From assembly GCF_030814655.1 (NCBI RefSeq), contig NZ_JAUSVK010000001.1, positions 627,043 to 691,042 on the forward strand: 64,000 nt of DNA, written 5' to 3'. Position numbers and translations under genes: made by a program. Below, piece by piece: positions 8,826-18,374 of the stretch. Source of the stretch: Labrys monachus (lineage in GTDB: Bacteria > Pseudomonadota > Alphaproteobacteria > Rhizobiales > Labraceae). Each line of letters opens with the position of its first letter. Position 1 is the stretch's first letter. The notes below the pieces were generated by a model that saw only the letters and a list, made by a program, of their open reading frames with translations, had not been told where the DNA came from and searched no databases.

Positions 8826-10178
8826 TCACTTCTTCATCCGCTCCAGGATCATGCGGGCCACCGGCTCGTAATTGCCGTCGAAATGATGGCCGCCCGGCCG
8901 TTCCACCAGGGTCGCGTTCTTCATCTCCGGGAAGACGCAGGCCGTCTCCTGGTCCGCGACCTCGTCGATGCCGTAGAAGCACATCGTCTTCTCGGGCGGC
9001 AGGCTCGGCAGATAGGGCTTGAGGTCGACGTCGGAGGAGGAGGCGACACCGAGCCAGCCGGACACCGATATCTCGAAATCCGCCGTCGGTTCGAGCCCCA
9101 CCAGGGCCAGCAGGTTGATCTTGTTGCGGGTCTGCGGCGACAATTTCTGCCAGGTGAAGGGAATGACGTCCGCGCCGAGGGAATAGCCGATCACGCCGAC
9201 ACGCTTGGCCCCCCACAATTTGGTGTAGTAGGCGATGATGCGGGTGAGGTCGGCGGCGATGACCTCCGGCTGCTTGGTGCTCCAGAAATAGCGCAGGGAA
9301 TCGACGCCGACGACGGCGACACCCTCCTTCTGCAGGATTTCGCCGATCGATTTGTCGATGTCGCGCCAGCCGCCGTCGCCGGACAGGAAGATGGCGAGGC
9401 CCGCCGGCGGGCCGACCGTCGGCAGTTCGACCAAGGGCAGGTCGCCGAGTTCCTCATTGGGCGGCGCGCCCATCTCCAGCGCCGCCTTGACGGCGGCATC
9501 GACGACCGCATCACCGCCGCCGGGCGCGACGATGGAGGCGGCGCTCTTGCTGGCGGAGATGAAGGACTGCGTCACCGCATCCGGCGCCGCGGCACCGACA
9601 TAGGTCCAGCGGCCGGGAATGTCGGAGAACGGCTTGTAGGCCCACAATCCGTCCGAAACCTTGTCGCTGGCCGCGCCTTCGCAGATCTTCAGCTTCGAGG
9701 CCATCTGAGTGGTGAAGCCGGTACTGACCGCGCCGGCCGCCGTGTTCTCGGGCGCCTGGGCGATGTTCAGATAGGCGAATGTGCCGCCGAGCGTGCCGAG
9801 GCCGAGCAGCACCGGCCAGCGCCAGGTCTGCATGCCCAATTGGCGCTGCGCCTCGCGCGAGGCGTCCTCGATGTCGCCGAAGGCATAGTGGCAGTCTTCC
9901 TCGTCGCCCTTGGCGAGGGCGGCGATGAAGGCCTGCGAGTCGACGAGCAGCACGGCGCTGCCCTGCGCCACCAGCTTCTCGGCCACGGCCCGGAAGGCCG
10001 GCGACAGGCCATCCGTGTCGGACAGCAGCGCGACGAATTTGGTGGGTTCGTCCTGAGGCGCCAGAACGGTAGCCTTGCCGAGGATTTCTTCCTGAACCTG
10101 GATTTCGCGTGGCGCCGCCGCTGCGGTCGTCACAAGAGCCAGCATGGCAACGCAGAACAATGCGATGCGACGCATCAA
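8826..10178 (-). CDS. acvB: AcvB-like lysyl-phosphatidylglycerol hydrolase
   Basis: 450 aa VirJ/AcvB-family protein with an N-terminal signal peptide (about residues 1-22), so periplasmic. It has two hydrolase-like halves; the C-terminal one holds GYSLGAD (S333), an acid around D405 and GGHHFDGN (H431/H432). Its start codon overlaps the mprF stop by 4 bp, giving translational coupling. In Agrobacterium and Rhizobium tropici the same pair (lpiA-acvB/atvA) is acid-induced, and AcvB degrades the aminoacylated lipid made by LpiA. The same role is inferred here from order, overlap and intact catalytic residues. Confidence 0.9.
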   Translation of the reverse strand: MMRRIALFCVAMLALVTTAAAAPREIQVQEEILGKATVLAPQDEPTKFVALLSDTDGLSPAFRAVAEKLVAQGSAVLLVDSQAFIAALAKGDEEDCHYAFGDIEDASREAQRQLGMQTWRWPVLLGLGTLGGTFAYLNIAQAPENTAAGAVSTGFTTQMASKLKICEGAASDKVSDGLWAYKPFSDIPGRWTYVGAAAPDAVTQSFISASKSAASIVAPGGGDAVVDAAVKAALEMGAPPNEELGDLPLVELPTVGPPAGLAIFLSGDGGWRDIDKSIGEILQKEGVAVVGVDSLRYFWSTKQPEVIAADLTRIIAYYTKLWGAKRVGVIGYSLGADVIPFTWQKLSPQTRNKINLLALVGLEPTADFEISVSGWLGVASSSDVDLKPYLPSLPPEKTMCFYGIDEVADQETACVFPEMKNATLVERPGGHHFDGNYEPVARMILERMKK

Positions 10179-12865
10179 CTATTCTCCTCGGACAAAGCTC
10201 GTCTCGGGCTCGATGCAATCAAGCCGGTTACGTCCATTAGAATTTGCGGGAGGGCCAGTCCACCGGGAAATGCGAGATATTTAGGTCGCCACTCCGGTTT
10301 GAACTTGTCCTTGTAGGCGCGCAGGCCTTCGAAATTGTAGAAGCGGTCGCCGCGCCGGTAGACGAAGGCGCCGATCCGGCTCCACATCGAGGCGAGGCGG
10401 TGGTGCGGCAGGCCCGACAGCGGGGCCATGCCGAGATTGAACCAGCGATAGCCCTCGCTCTTGGCCTGGGCGAGAAGGCCGATGAAGAGCAGGTCCATCA
10501 TGCCGGCCGGACCGTCGGGAAGGTAGCGCATGAGGTCGACGGTATATTCCTTCTTGTCGGACCCGCGCCAGATATTGGCGAAGGCGACGATGTGGCCGTT
10601 CTGGCGAATCACCGCCTGATCGTAGCGCCTGACATAGTCGGGCGACCAGAAGCCGAGCGAGAAGCCCTTCTCTTTCTTGCCCTTCTCGTTGAGCCAGGCG
10701 TCGGAGACGGCCTCGAGCTCGCCGAGGATCGCCGGTACCCCGGCGGCGGGCACGATGTCGAAGGTGGCGCCCGACCGCTCCGCCTTGGCCTTGGCCTGGC
10801 GCAGGCGGCGGCCCTCGCTGCCCTCCAGCGTGAACTTGGCGAGGTCGACCCAGGCCTCCTCGCCGAGCTTGGCGAGCGAGAAGCCGGCGTCGAGATAGGT
10901 GGGGAGATGGCCGGTGGTGACCTGGTAGAACACGGCGGTGCCGCCATGGCGGTCGACGAGTTCCTTGAAGCGCCACACGAGCCCGTCGATCTCCTCCTCC
11001 GGCGCCACCGGATCGCCCATCGCCACCCAGCTTCGGCCCTGCACCGCATACATGGTGAAGCCCTTGCCGCCGGCCGAGAGCAGGAAGCGCTTGTCGCCGA
11101 GCAAGGCCAGATGCGCGTCCGAGCGGGTGGAGGATTCGATCAGCGGGATCAGCGCCTGCATTTCCTCGGGTGTCGCCGGATCGAACGCCACCCGGCTGCG
11201 ATTCATCATGATGTAGGCGGCGATGCCGACGGCGGCGACGACGATGCCGAGCGTCGCCCGCATGAAGCGCGGCACGTCTTCGCGGTAGGCGAAGTCCCAC
11301 CACAGCATGTTCTGGTATTCGATGTTGCGCGAGACGAAGAAGCCGAGCCAGATCGAGGCCCCGACGGCGACGATGCAGGCGACGACCCACTCGAAGGAGG
11401 GGCGCACCGAGAACAGGTCGGCCTGCCGGTAGAATTCGTCCTTGTAGAACACCAGGAAGGCGGCGACGACGCTGCAGACGATGGCTTCCTCGAAATCGAG
11501 GCCCTTGAGCAGCGAGAACACCGCGGCGGCGGTGAGCAGCAGCACCGCCATGCGCCAGGCATTGGCCATGCGGCGGATGAGGCCGTAGGCGACGATCAGC
11601 AGCACGAAGCCGGTGACGCTGGCGGCGAAATGCGAGGTCTCGACGAAGGGCAGCGGCACCAGGCGGTGCAGGATCACCAGGCGGTACTGCTCGGCCGGCG
11701 TCGCACCCGAGATCAGCAGGATGACGCCGCCGATGAAGACGGCGATGCCGGCGACGCGCGGCGCCAGCGGCCGGGCGATCGACTGCACCGCCTGCGCCGC
11801 GCGGCCGACGGCCTGGCGGCGCTGGCGCGCTTCGTAGAGGCCGAGCATCAGGCAGGCGATGGCGAAGGGAACGGCATAATAGACGAGGCGGAAGAGCAGC
11901 AGGGAGCCGACCATGTCGGCGCGCGGGATCTGCGGCTGGGCGAGCAGCAGCGTCGCCTCGAAGATGCCGACGCCGCCCGGCACATGGCTGATGACGCCGA
12001 GCACGGTCGCTACGGCGAACACGATGAGGAAGCTGAGGAAGCCGGCGTCCGGCCCGGCCGGCAGGATGAGCCAAAGCGCGGCGGCGGCGGCGCAGGTGTC
12101 GAGCAGGCCGACCAGGATGGCGCCGAGCGTCGCCTGCGGCCCCGGCAGCGGCATGGTCCAGTCGCCGAAGGTCGCCACCCGCGGGCGGATGGCGGCGATC
12201 ACCATCCACGCGGCGACGCCCGCCAGCACGGCGATGCCGACGAGGAGGTTGAGGCTGGGGGGAAGGTCGTCGATCGGCGCCAGCGCGCTCGGCTGGAACA
12301 GGAGGCAGGCGGCCGCCACCGAGGCGATGCCGAGCCAGAAGGTGAGGGTGGTGAGGGCGCCGACGCCGAGGATCTGGCCGGGCTTGAGGCCGTAGCCCTG
12401 GTAGATGCGCCAGCGCACGGCGCCGCCGGTCAGGACGCCGAAGCCGAGCGTGAAGGTGAAGGCCTGGCTGACGAAGGAGGTGAAGGCGACCGCCGCGAGC
12501 GGCACCTGCCTGGCGCCGACATGCCGCAGCGCCAGCAGGTCATAGCCGATCAGCGCGGTATAGGAGAGCGCCGTCGCGCCGAAGGCCAGGATCACCTGGT
12601 GCCAGGCGATGCGGGACAGGGCGTCGGAGACTTCGGCCCAGGTCAGATCCTCGAGCATGTCGTAGAGGACCAGCGAGGCGACGACGAAGAGCATCAGGCC
12701 GACGACGAGCCCGGCCTTGCTCCAGTCCACCCGCCCGAACCAGGAGCCGGGCGCGGGAGCCCCGCCCTCGCCACCGGCCGCGGCGCCGTCGGCCGGCGGC
12801 ACGATCGCGCCGGCATGCTCGTCGCGGCTTACGGCGCGATCGAGAGAGCCCACGACACCCACCAT
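10175..12865 (-). CDS. mprF: Bifunctional lysyl-phosphatidylglycerol synthetase/flippase MprF (LpiA)
   Basis: 896 aa integral membrane protein. Roughly the first 540 residues form many hydrophobic segments (flippase domain plus further helices). The C-terminal cytoplasmic part (about 560-890) is a DUF2156/GNAT-fold aminoacyl-tRNA-dependent transferase, seen in motifs such as WVAMGDPV, VDLMRYLPDGPAGMMD and FNLGMAPLSG. It transfers lysine from Lys-tRNA to phosphatidylglycerol and flips the product outward, lowering surface charge and raising resistance to cationic peptides and acid. It is first gene of an operon with acvB. A 16-bp perfect palindrome lies 29 bp upstream of the start. Confidence 0.96.
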   Translation of the reverse strand: MVGVVGSLDRAVSRDEHAGAIVPPADGAAAGGEGGAPAPGSWFGRVDWSKAGLVVGLMLFVVASLVLYDMLEDLTWAEVSDALSRIAWHQVILAFGATALSYTALIGYDLLALRHVGARQVPLAAVAFTSFVSQAFTFTLGFGVLTGGAVRWRIYQGYGLKPGQILGVGALTTLTFWLGIASVAAACLLFQPSALAPIDDLPPSLNLLVGIAVLAGVAAWMVIAAIRPRVATFGDWTMPLPGPQATLGAILVGLLDTCAAAAALWLILPAGPDAGFLSFLIVFAVATVLGVISHVPGGVGIFEATLLLAQPQIPRADMVGSLLLFRLVYYAVPFAIACLMLGLYEARQRRQAVGRAAQAVQSIARPLAPRVAGIAVFIGGVILLISGATPAEQYRLVILHRLVPLPFVETSHFAASVTGFVLLIVAYGLIRRMANAWRMAVLLLTAAAVFSLLKGLDFEEAIVCSVVAAFLVFYKDEFYRQADLFSVRPSFEWVVACIVAVGASIWLGFFVSRNIEYQNMLWWDFAYREDVPRFMRATLGIVVAAVGIAAYIMMNRSRVAFDPATPEEMQALIPLIESSTRSDAHLALLGDKRFLLSAGGKGFTMYAVQGRSWVAMGDPVAPEEEIDGLVWRFKELVDRHGGTAVFYQVTTGHLPTYLDAGFSLAKLGEEAWVDLAKFTLEGSEGRRLRQAKAKAERSGATFDIVPAAGVPAILGELEAVSDAWLNEKGKKEKGFSLGFWSPDYVRRYDQAVIRQNGHIVAFANIWRGSDKKEYTVDLMRYLPDGPAGMMDLLFIGLLAQAKSEGYRWFNLGMAPLSGLPHHRLASMWSRIGAFVYRRGDRFYNFEGLRAYKDKFKPEWRPKYLAFPGGLALPQILMDVTGLIASSPRRALSEENS

Positions 12866-12893
12866 GAGTCAGCCTCGCTCCTCGGCGCACATG

Positions 12894-12909
12894 TCTTCCG
12901 GCCGGAAGA
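12894..12909. promoter_or_regulatory. Perfect 16-bp palindrome upstream of mprF
   Basis: TCTTCCGGCCGGAAGA is a perfect palindrome 28-44 bp upstream of the mprF ATG. Its position fits an operator or a 5'-leader hairpin. No matching regulator is encoded beside it. Confidence 0.35.
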
Positions 12910-13341
12910 TTGCATCAGCGCTTTCCAGATTGCCCCAAGGCGAACCTATCGGCCCGCTTCCGTTCACGACGATCGACCAGCCTTGATTTCGCTCCCGAAA
13001 GCAAAATCAACCATGGCTTCGGCCATGTGGGGGCTGCCCGGACGGGATTCGACCTCGACCATCGGCGACATGATCCGAACGGTCCCGACGAACCGCTTGC
13101 CGAACAGGGAACCACTAGCAAGCGAACAGCCGCCGTTCAAGCCGCCCCGCCGCGCCGGCGGGAACAATCGCAAGCGAGCCCGCCGTCACCCGCATATCCG
13201 CCACGCCGCCGGATGGCGGCGGCAAAGCGCTGATATGCCCCCGATCGCCTCGATACAGCCTCCATGCTGCGGGAACATGGCATTCCCGCGGCATCGACAT
13301 GAATTGTTGGTAATCCGGGCCTGCCGCCCGTCCCCGCCGGC
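12910..13341. other. Intergenic region without a supported gene
   Basis: About 430 bp between the mprF upstream palindrome and the end of the sugar kinase gene. Short open frames exist on both strands but have no Shine-Dalgarno, no protein-like composition and no recognisable motif. The mprF promoter must lie near its left end. Nothing else was identified. Confidence 0.5.
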
Positions 13342-14256
13342 TCACAGATCGGCCATCGCCTCCGGCGGGATGATCGCGCCCCGGTGGCCGATCACGCGGG
13401 CGGCGAGGCGATGGCCGAGCAGGGCGGCCTCGGCGGCGGGCCGTTCCCTGAGGCGCCCGGCGAGGTAGCCGGCGTTGAAACTGTCGCCCGCCGCGGTGGT
13501 ATCGACGGGCGTGACGGCCACGGGAACCGGGACGATGCCGGCCGTGCCTTGCGCCTGGAGGACGGCGCCGTTGATGCCGTCCTTGACGACGATCTCGCCG
13601 ATGCCGTGGCTCGCAAGGCGCGCCAGCGTCGCCTGCGGGGAGGCGTCGCCCCACAGCGCCTGCTCGTCGTCGAAGGTCGGCAGCACGATGTCGACCAGCC
13701 CGAGGAAGCCGCCGAAGACCCGCCTGGCGCGCGCCGTGTCGCCGGCCCATCCGCGCGGGCGGAAATTGCCGTCGAAGGCGATCCTCGCCCCGCGCGCGCG
13801 GGCCGCCTGCAGGATTTCCCTGAAGCGCCCGAGCCCGGGCTCGCTGTAGAGCGACAGGGTGATGCCGGAGAAATAGACGCAGGCCGCCCCCTCGATGCGC
13901 TCGACGAGGGCGGCGGTGTCGGGAAGCTCGAACAGGCTGCGGGCGGGTGCGCTGTCGCGCCAATAATAGAAGCGGCGCTCGCCCTTGGCGTCGGTCTCGA
14001 TGGCGTAGAGGCCGGGGACCCGCCCGGGCAGGCGCGGCACCCCCGCCATGCCGACCCGCTCGGCCGCCGCGAGGTCGAAGATCGCCTGCGAATAGGGATC
14101 GTCTCCGAGCGCGGTGCCATAACCGGTGTCGAGGCCGAGGCGCGCCGCATAGACGGCGGTGTTGAAGGTGTCGCCGCCATAGCCGAGCGCCATCCCGCCG
14201 GACGGCTGGCGCGACAGTTCCACCATGCATTCGCCGATGGCGACGAGGTCGGTCAT
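13342..14256 (-). CDS. kdgK: 2-dehydro-3-deoxygluconate kinase (PfkB family)
   Basis: 304 aa cytoplasmic kinase that phosphorylates 2-keto-3-deoxygluconate to KDPG for the Entner-Doudoroff aldolase. It closely follows E. coli KdgK along its length: IGECMVELS at the N-terminus, GYGGDTFNTAVYAARLG, GLYAIETD.GER.FYYWR, and the PfkB signature DTTAAGDSFNAGYLAGRL with catalytic D258, ending RGAIIPPEAM. The ATG overlaps the stop of the upstream aminotransferase gene by 4 bp, so the two are co-translated. The divergent sugar-acid dehydratase at 15738 supports a role in sugar-acid breakdown. Confidence 0.92.
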   Translation of the reverse strand: MTDLVAIGECMVELSRQPSGGMALGYGGDTFNTAVYAARLGLDTGYGTALGDDPYSQAIFDLAAAERVGMAGVPRLPGRVPGLYAIETDAKGERRFYYWRDSAPARSLFELPDTAALVERIEGAACVYFSGITLSLYSEPGLGRFREILQAARARGARIAFDGNFRPRGWAGDTARARRVFGGFLGLVDIVLPTFDDEQALWGDASPQATLARLASHGIGEIVVKDGINGAVLQAQGTAGIVPVPVAVTPVDTTAAGDSFNAGYLAGRLRERPAAEAALLGHRLAARVIGHRGAIIPPEAMADL

Positions 14257-15449
14257 GGACGCGGGCCCGGATTCGCGCTGAGGAAATCGCCCATGCGCGC
14301 GAGGGCACGGCGGATGTTCTCCGCCGAATTGGCGTAGGAGAGGCGGATATAGCCCTCGCCGTGGACGCCGAAATCCGGCCCGCCGATGGTGGCGACGCCC
14401 GCCTCCTCGAGCAGGGCCGAGGCCAGCGGCTTGGCCTTCCATCCGGTCTGCCGGATGTTGGGGAAGGCGTAGAAGGCGCCTTTCGGCGTGATCGAGGAAA
14501 CCCCCGGCAGGGCGTTCAGCCCGTCGACGACGATCCGGCGCCGGCGGTCGAATTCGGCGACCATGGCGTGGACCGCGTCCTGCGGGCCGGTGAGCGCGGC
14601 GAGCCCTGCCCATTGCGCGCTGGCGTTGACGCAGGAATAGGAGTTGACGGCGAGCTTGCGCGCCGCGTCGCCCCAGGGCTTGGGCCAGAGCGCATAGCCC
14701 ATGCGCCATCCCGTCATGGCATAGGTCTTGGACCAGCCGTCGAGCAGGATCAGGCGGTCGCGGATGGAGGGATAGGTCAGCAGCGAGACGTGCTCGAGCC
14801 CGTCATAGCTCATCTGGCTGTAGATCTCGTCGGAAAGGATCGCCACCTCGGGATGGTCGGCGAGGCCGGCCACGAGGGCGTCGATCTCGGCCCGGGGGGT
14901 GATGCCGCCGGTCGGATTGGCCGGGGAGTTGAGGATGAGGAGCCGGGTGCGCGGCGTGATCAGCGACAGCGTCTCCGCCGCCGAGAAGGCGAAGCCGTTC
15001 TCCTCGCGGATCGGCACCGGTATCGGCGTGGCGCCGGTGAACTCGATCATCGAGCGATAGATGGGAAAGCCGGGATCGGGGTAGAGGATCTCGGCCCCGG
15101 GCTCGCCGAACATCAGGATCGCCATGAACATGGTCACCTTGCCGCCGGGCACGACGATCACCTCGTCCGGCGAGACCGGCACGCCGATGCGCTTCTCGAC
15201 ATCGGCCGCCACCGCCTCGCGCAGAGGCAGGATGCCGGTTGCCGGCGTATAGCCGTGATGGCCGTCCCGCAGGGCCTTCACCGCCGCCTCGACGATATGG
15301 GGCGGCGTCAGGAAGTCCGGCTGGCCGATGCCCAGATTGATGATGTCCCGTCCCTGGCGCGCGAGGTCGGTGGCGCGGGCGAGCACGGCGAAGGCGTTTT
15401 CCTCGCCGATGCGGGAAAAGGCTGGAACCAGGTGAGGCATTTTGAGCAT
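14253..15449 (-). CDS. Class I/II pyridoxal-phosphate aminotransferase
   Basis: 398 aa fold-type I PLP enzyme of the AspC/AlaA-like group. Visible features are INLGIGQPDF at the N-terminus, NSPANPTGG (Asn binding the cofactor), SDEIY (Asp-Tyr), the Schiff-base lysine K241 in SKTYAMTGWRMGY, and the C-terminal carboxylate-binding Arg in YIRLSYANS. It transfers an amino group between an amino acid and a 2-oxo acid; substrate is not determinable. It is co-transcribed with kdgK (ATGA overlap), an unusual pairing. A start at 15440 is also possible. Confidence 0.9.
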   Translation of the reverse strand: MLKMPHLVPAFSRIGEENAFAVLARATDLARQGRDIINLGIGQPDFLTPPHIVEAAVKALRDGHHGYTPATGILPLREAVAADVEKRIGVPVSPDEVIVVPGGKVTMFMAILMFGEPGAEILYPDPGFPIYRSMIEFTGATPIPVPIREENGFAFSAAETLSLITPRTRLLILNSPANPTGGITPRAEIDALVAGLADHPEVAILSDEIYSQMSYDGLEHVSLLTYPSIRDRLILLDGWSKTYAMTGWRMGYALWPKPWGDAARKLAVNSYSCVNASAQWAGLAALTGPQDAVHAMVAEFDRRRRIVVDGLNALPGVSSITPKGAFYAFPNIRQTGWKAKPLASALLEEAGVATIGGPDFGVHGEGYIRLSYANSAENIRRALARMGDFLSANPGPRP

Positions 15450-15737
15450 TTCCGTTGGGCCGTGAGTCTTCTATGGTCGATGTCGACATATAGGGTTCGA
15501 GAGGGGATGCGGTCAAAGCATCGATGCTCTCTCCCGGGGGCTCGGCAGGGCGCTCCGGATCGGACGATCCCATGTGCCATGGAAAGCATGAACCGCCCAA
15601 GCGCGAACCGCTTTGGGAGGTATCGCTTTGTCGTTGCGAATGGTCTGACAATAGTGCTACGCCCATCGGCGTGAAAGACGAATATGCCGGTCCCGCCCGT
15701 CTGCGGGGTGCGGCAAACGGAGACAGGGAGGCCGCAG

Positions 15738-17543
15738 ATGGCTGGATCGACGGGTGGCGAAAATCGCAAATTGCGGTCTCAGGCCTGGTTCAACAATCCG
15801 GAAAATCCGGGCATGACCGCACTCTACATGGAGCGCTATCTGAATTTCGGATTGACGCGCAAGGAGCTGCAGTCGGGCAAGCCGATCATCGGCATCGCGC
15901 AGACGGGATCGGACCTGTCGCCGTGCAACCGGCACCATCTCGTCCTCGCCGAGCGCGTGCGCGAAGGCATCCGCGAAGCCGGCGGCATCGCGATGGAATT
16001 CCCCGTCCATCCCATCCAGGAGACCGGCAAGCGGCCGGGCGCGGCGCTCGACCGCAACCTCGCTTATCTCGGCCTCGTCGAACTGCTCTACGGCTATCCG
16101 CTCGACGGCGTCGTGCTCACCATCGGCTGCGACAAGACCACGCCGGCCTGCCTGATGGCGGCGGCGACCGTCAACATCCCGGCGATCGCGCTCTCGGTCG
16201 GCCCCATGCTCAACGGCTGGTGGCACGGCGAGCGCACGGGTTCCGGCACCGTGGTGTGGGCGGCCCGCCAGCAGCTCGCCACCGGCGAGATCGACTATGA
16301 CGGCTTCATGGACATCGTGGCCTCGTCTGCCCCGTCCACCGGCTTCTGCAACACCATGGGCACGGCCTCGACGATGAACTCGCTGGCCGAGGCGCTCGGC
16401 ATGCAGCTGCCGGGTTCGGCTGCCATTCCCGCGCCCTATCGCGAGCGCCAGCAGATGGCCTACGAGACCGGCAAGCGCGCGGTGCAGCTGGTCTGGGATG
16501 ATGTGAAGCCCTCCGACATCATGACGCGGGAAGCTTTCGAGAACGTCATCGTGGTGAATTCGGCCATCGGCGGCTCGACCAACGCGCCCATCCACATCAA
16601 CGCCATCGCCCGCCATATCGGCGTGCCGCTCGACGTGCGCGACTGGCAGACGATCGGCCACAAGGTGCCGCTGCTGGTCAACATGCAGCCGGCCGGCGAA
16701 TATCTCGGCGAGGACTACCAGCATGCCGGCGGCGTGCCGGCGGTGGTGGCCGAGCTGATGAGGCACAACCTCATCCATGAGAACGCGCTGACGGTGAACG
16801 GCAAGTCGATCGGCGACAATTGCCGCAACGCCAAGATCGAGCTTCCCGACGTCATCCGCAGCTTCGACAATCCGCTCGTGCACGATGCCGGCTTCATCGT
16901 GCTGCACGGCAACCTGTTCGATTCCGCGATCATGAAGACGAGCGTGATCTCCAAGGAATTCCGCGACCGCTATCTGTCCGATCCCGCCAACCCCAACGCC
17001 TTCGAAGGGCGCGCCATCGTGTTCGAGGGGCCGGAGGACTATCACCACCGCATCGAGGATCCTTCCCTCGACATCGACGAGCATTGCATGCTGTTCATCC
17101 GCGGCGCCGGCCCGATCGGCTATCCCGGCGCGGCGGAAGTCGTCAACATGCAGCCGCCCGCCGCCCTGATCAAGCGCGGCATCACCGCGCTTCCCTGCAT
17201 CGGCGACGGCCGGCAGTCCGGCACGTCGGGCTCGCCCTCCATCCTCAACGCCTCGCCGGAGGCGGCGGCCGGCGGCGGCCTCGCCATCCTCAAGACGGGT
17301 GACATGGTGCGGATCAACCTCGACAAGGGCGAAGCCAACATCCTGATCTCCGACGAGGAACTCGCCCGGCGCCGTGCCGAACTGGCAGCCGAGGGCGGCT
17401 TCCACTTCCCGGCGAGCCAGACGCCGTGGCAGGAGATCCAGCGTTCCATGGTGGATCAGCTCGGCCAGGGGATGGTGCTCAAGCCCGCGGTCAAGTATCA
17501 GAAGGTCGCCCAGACCTATGGCGTGCCCCGGGACAATCACTGA
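15738..17543 (+). CDS. IlvD/Edd-family sugar-acid dehydratase, D-xylonate dehydratase-like
   Basis: 601 aa iron-sulfur dehydratase. Conserved cluster cysteines are C63 (SDLSPCN), C131 (GCDKTTP) and C204 (GFCNTMGT). The serine-containing [11 protein letters not shown] motif is near the C-terminus. The whole protein aligns well by eye with Caulobacter D-xylonate dehydratase ([39 protein letters not shown]), so an aldonate (xylonate, arabinonate or similar) is the likely substrate rather than dihydroxyacid intermediates of valine synthesis. The product would be a 2-keto-3-deoxy sugar acid, which fits the neighbouring kdgK. AGGGAGG lies 7 nt before the chosen ATG. Confidence 0.9.
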   Translation: MAGSTGGENRKLRSQAWFNNPENPGMTALYMERYLNFGLTRKELQSGKPIIGIAQTGSDLSPCNRHHLVLAERVREGIREAGGIAMEFPVHPIQETGKRPGAALDRNLAYLGLVELLYGYPLDGVVLTIGCDKTTPACLMAAATVNIPAIALSVGPMLNGWWHGERTGSGTVVWAARQQLATGEIDYDGFMDIVASSAPSTGFCNTMGTASTMNSLAEALGMQLPGSAAIPAPYRERQQMAYETGKRAVQLVWDDVKPSDIMTREAFENVIVVNSAIGGSTNAPIHINAIARHIGVPLDVRDWQTIGHKVPLLVNMQPAGEYLGEDYQHAGGVPAVVAELMRHNLIHENALTVNGKSIGDNCRNAKIELPDVIRSFDNPLVHDAGFIVLHGNLFDSAIMKTSVISKEFRDRYLSDPANPNAFEGRAIVFEGPEDYHHRIEDPSLDIDEHCMLFIRGAGPIGYPGAAEVVNMQPPAALIKRGITALPCIGDGRQSGTSGSPSILNASPEAAAGGGLAILKTGDMVRINLDKGEANILISDEELARRRAELAAEGGFHFPASQTPWQEIQRSMVDQLGQGMVLKPAVKYQKVAQTYGVPRDNH

Positions 17544-17663
17544 GGCTGCATCGGGAGATGCCGTCTCGACATGATTTCGTCGGGATGGCGGCATAGACGG
17601 GCTCGGCCGGGGGATGGCGAAGGCGCCTCCGGCCTGTCCTCACGTGCCTCTCGGGATGTTGCC

Positions 17664-18359
17664 ATGGCTGTCGCTCGTCTGCTCGCTTCCGTCACCGCCG
17701 GGCTGCTTCTGGCCGGCATCGCGGCAGGCGGCGCCGAGGCAGGACTGCTCGACTTCCTGTTCGGACCGCCGCGCCAGCCCGAGGTCGCGCCGGCGCCGAT
17801 CCAGCCCCGGCCCCAGCCGCAATATCGCCCTGCGCCGGCTCCCGTGGTCAGCGCGGCCCGCGAGCGCGGCTATTGCGTGCGCACCTGCGACGGCTATTAC
17901 TTCGCCACGGGCTTCATCCGCTCGCCGCGCGACGAGGACATGCAGGCCTCGATGTGCGAATCCTCCTGCACCGGCGGCCAGACGGTGCTCTACACCGCGA
18001 CGGTGCAGAACAGCGGCAGCAACGGCAACACCAAGCCGGCGATCGAGAGCGCGGTGGACAAGGACGGCAACGTCTATACGTCGCTGCCCTCGGCCTATGC
18101 CTTCCGCAACGGCGACAATCCCGCCTGCACCTGCCAGGCGACGCCGCGCGGCCTGCCGCAGATCCCGATCTCGCTCGACCCGACGCTGCGCAACGGCGAC
18201 ATCGTGGTGATGCCGGACGGGCTGAAGGTCTTCCGCGGCGATACTGCCACGCCGCATCCCGACAGCGACTTCACATCCGTCGCTTCGTCCAAATCGCTTC
18301 CCGGCGTCGTGCGGCAGGAAGTCCTGTCGCTCGAGCAGCGCATCGCCACCCCGCAGTAA
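17664..18359 (+). CDS. DUF2865-type secreted cysteine-containing protein
   Basis: 231 aa. An N-terminal signal peptide (MAVARLLASVTAGLLLAGIAA, cleaved near AEA) is followed by a Pro/Gln-rich linker (about residues 35-60) and a domain with paired cysteines (YCVRTCDGYYF, MCESSC, CTCQA). The pattern matches the DUF2865 family found in Hyphomicrobiales. It is periplasmic or cell-surface, and its biochemical role is unknown. The six cysteines probably form disulfides. The first ATG that gives a clean signal peptide was chosen; the frame upstream is open but not protein-like. Confidence 0.75.
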   Translation: MAVARLLASVTAGLLLAGIAAGGAEAGLLDFLFGPPRQPEVAPAPIQPRPQPQYRPAPAPVVSAARERGYCVRTCDGYYFATGFIRSPRDEDMQASMCESSCTGGQTVLYTATVQNSGSNGNTKPAIESAVDKDGNVYTSLPSAYAFRNGDNPACTCQATPRGLPQIPISLDPTLRNGDIVVMPDGLKVFRGDTATPHPDSDFTSVASSKSLPGVVRQEVLSLEQRIATPQ

Positions 18360-18374
18360 ATCTGGAATTCGCCC

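Noticed and set aside
12915-13173. Two overlapping short frames on the minus strand upstream of mprF
   Set aside because: Both lack motifs and start signals; judged as noise in an intergenic region.
10244-13468. 1074-codon open frame opposite mprF and its upstream region
   Set aside because: Composition is rich in Glu/Ala/Arg/Gly/His, as expected for reversed membrane-protein codons. MprF on the minus strand is unambiguous.
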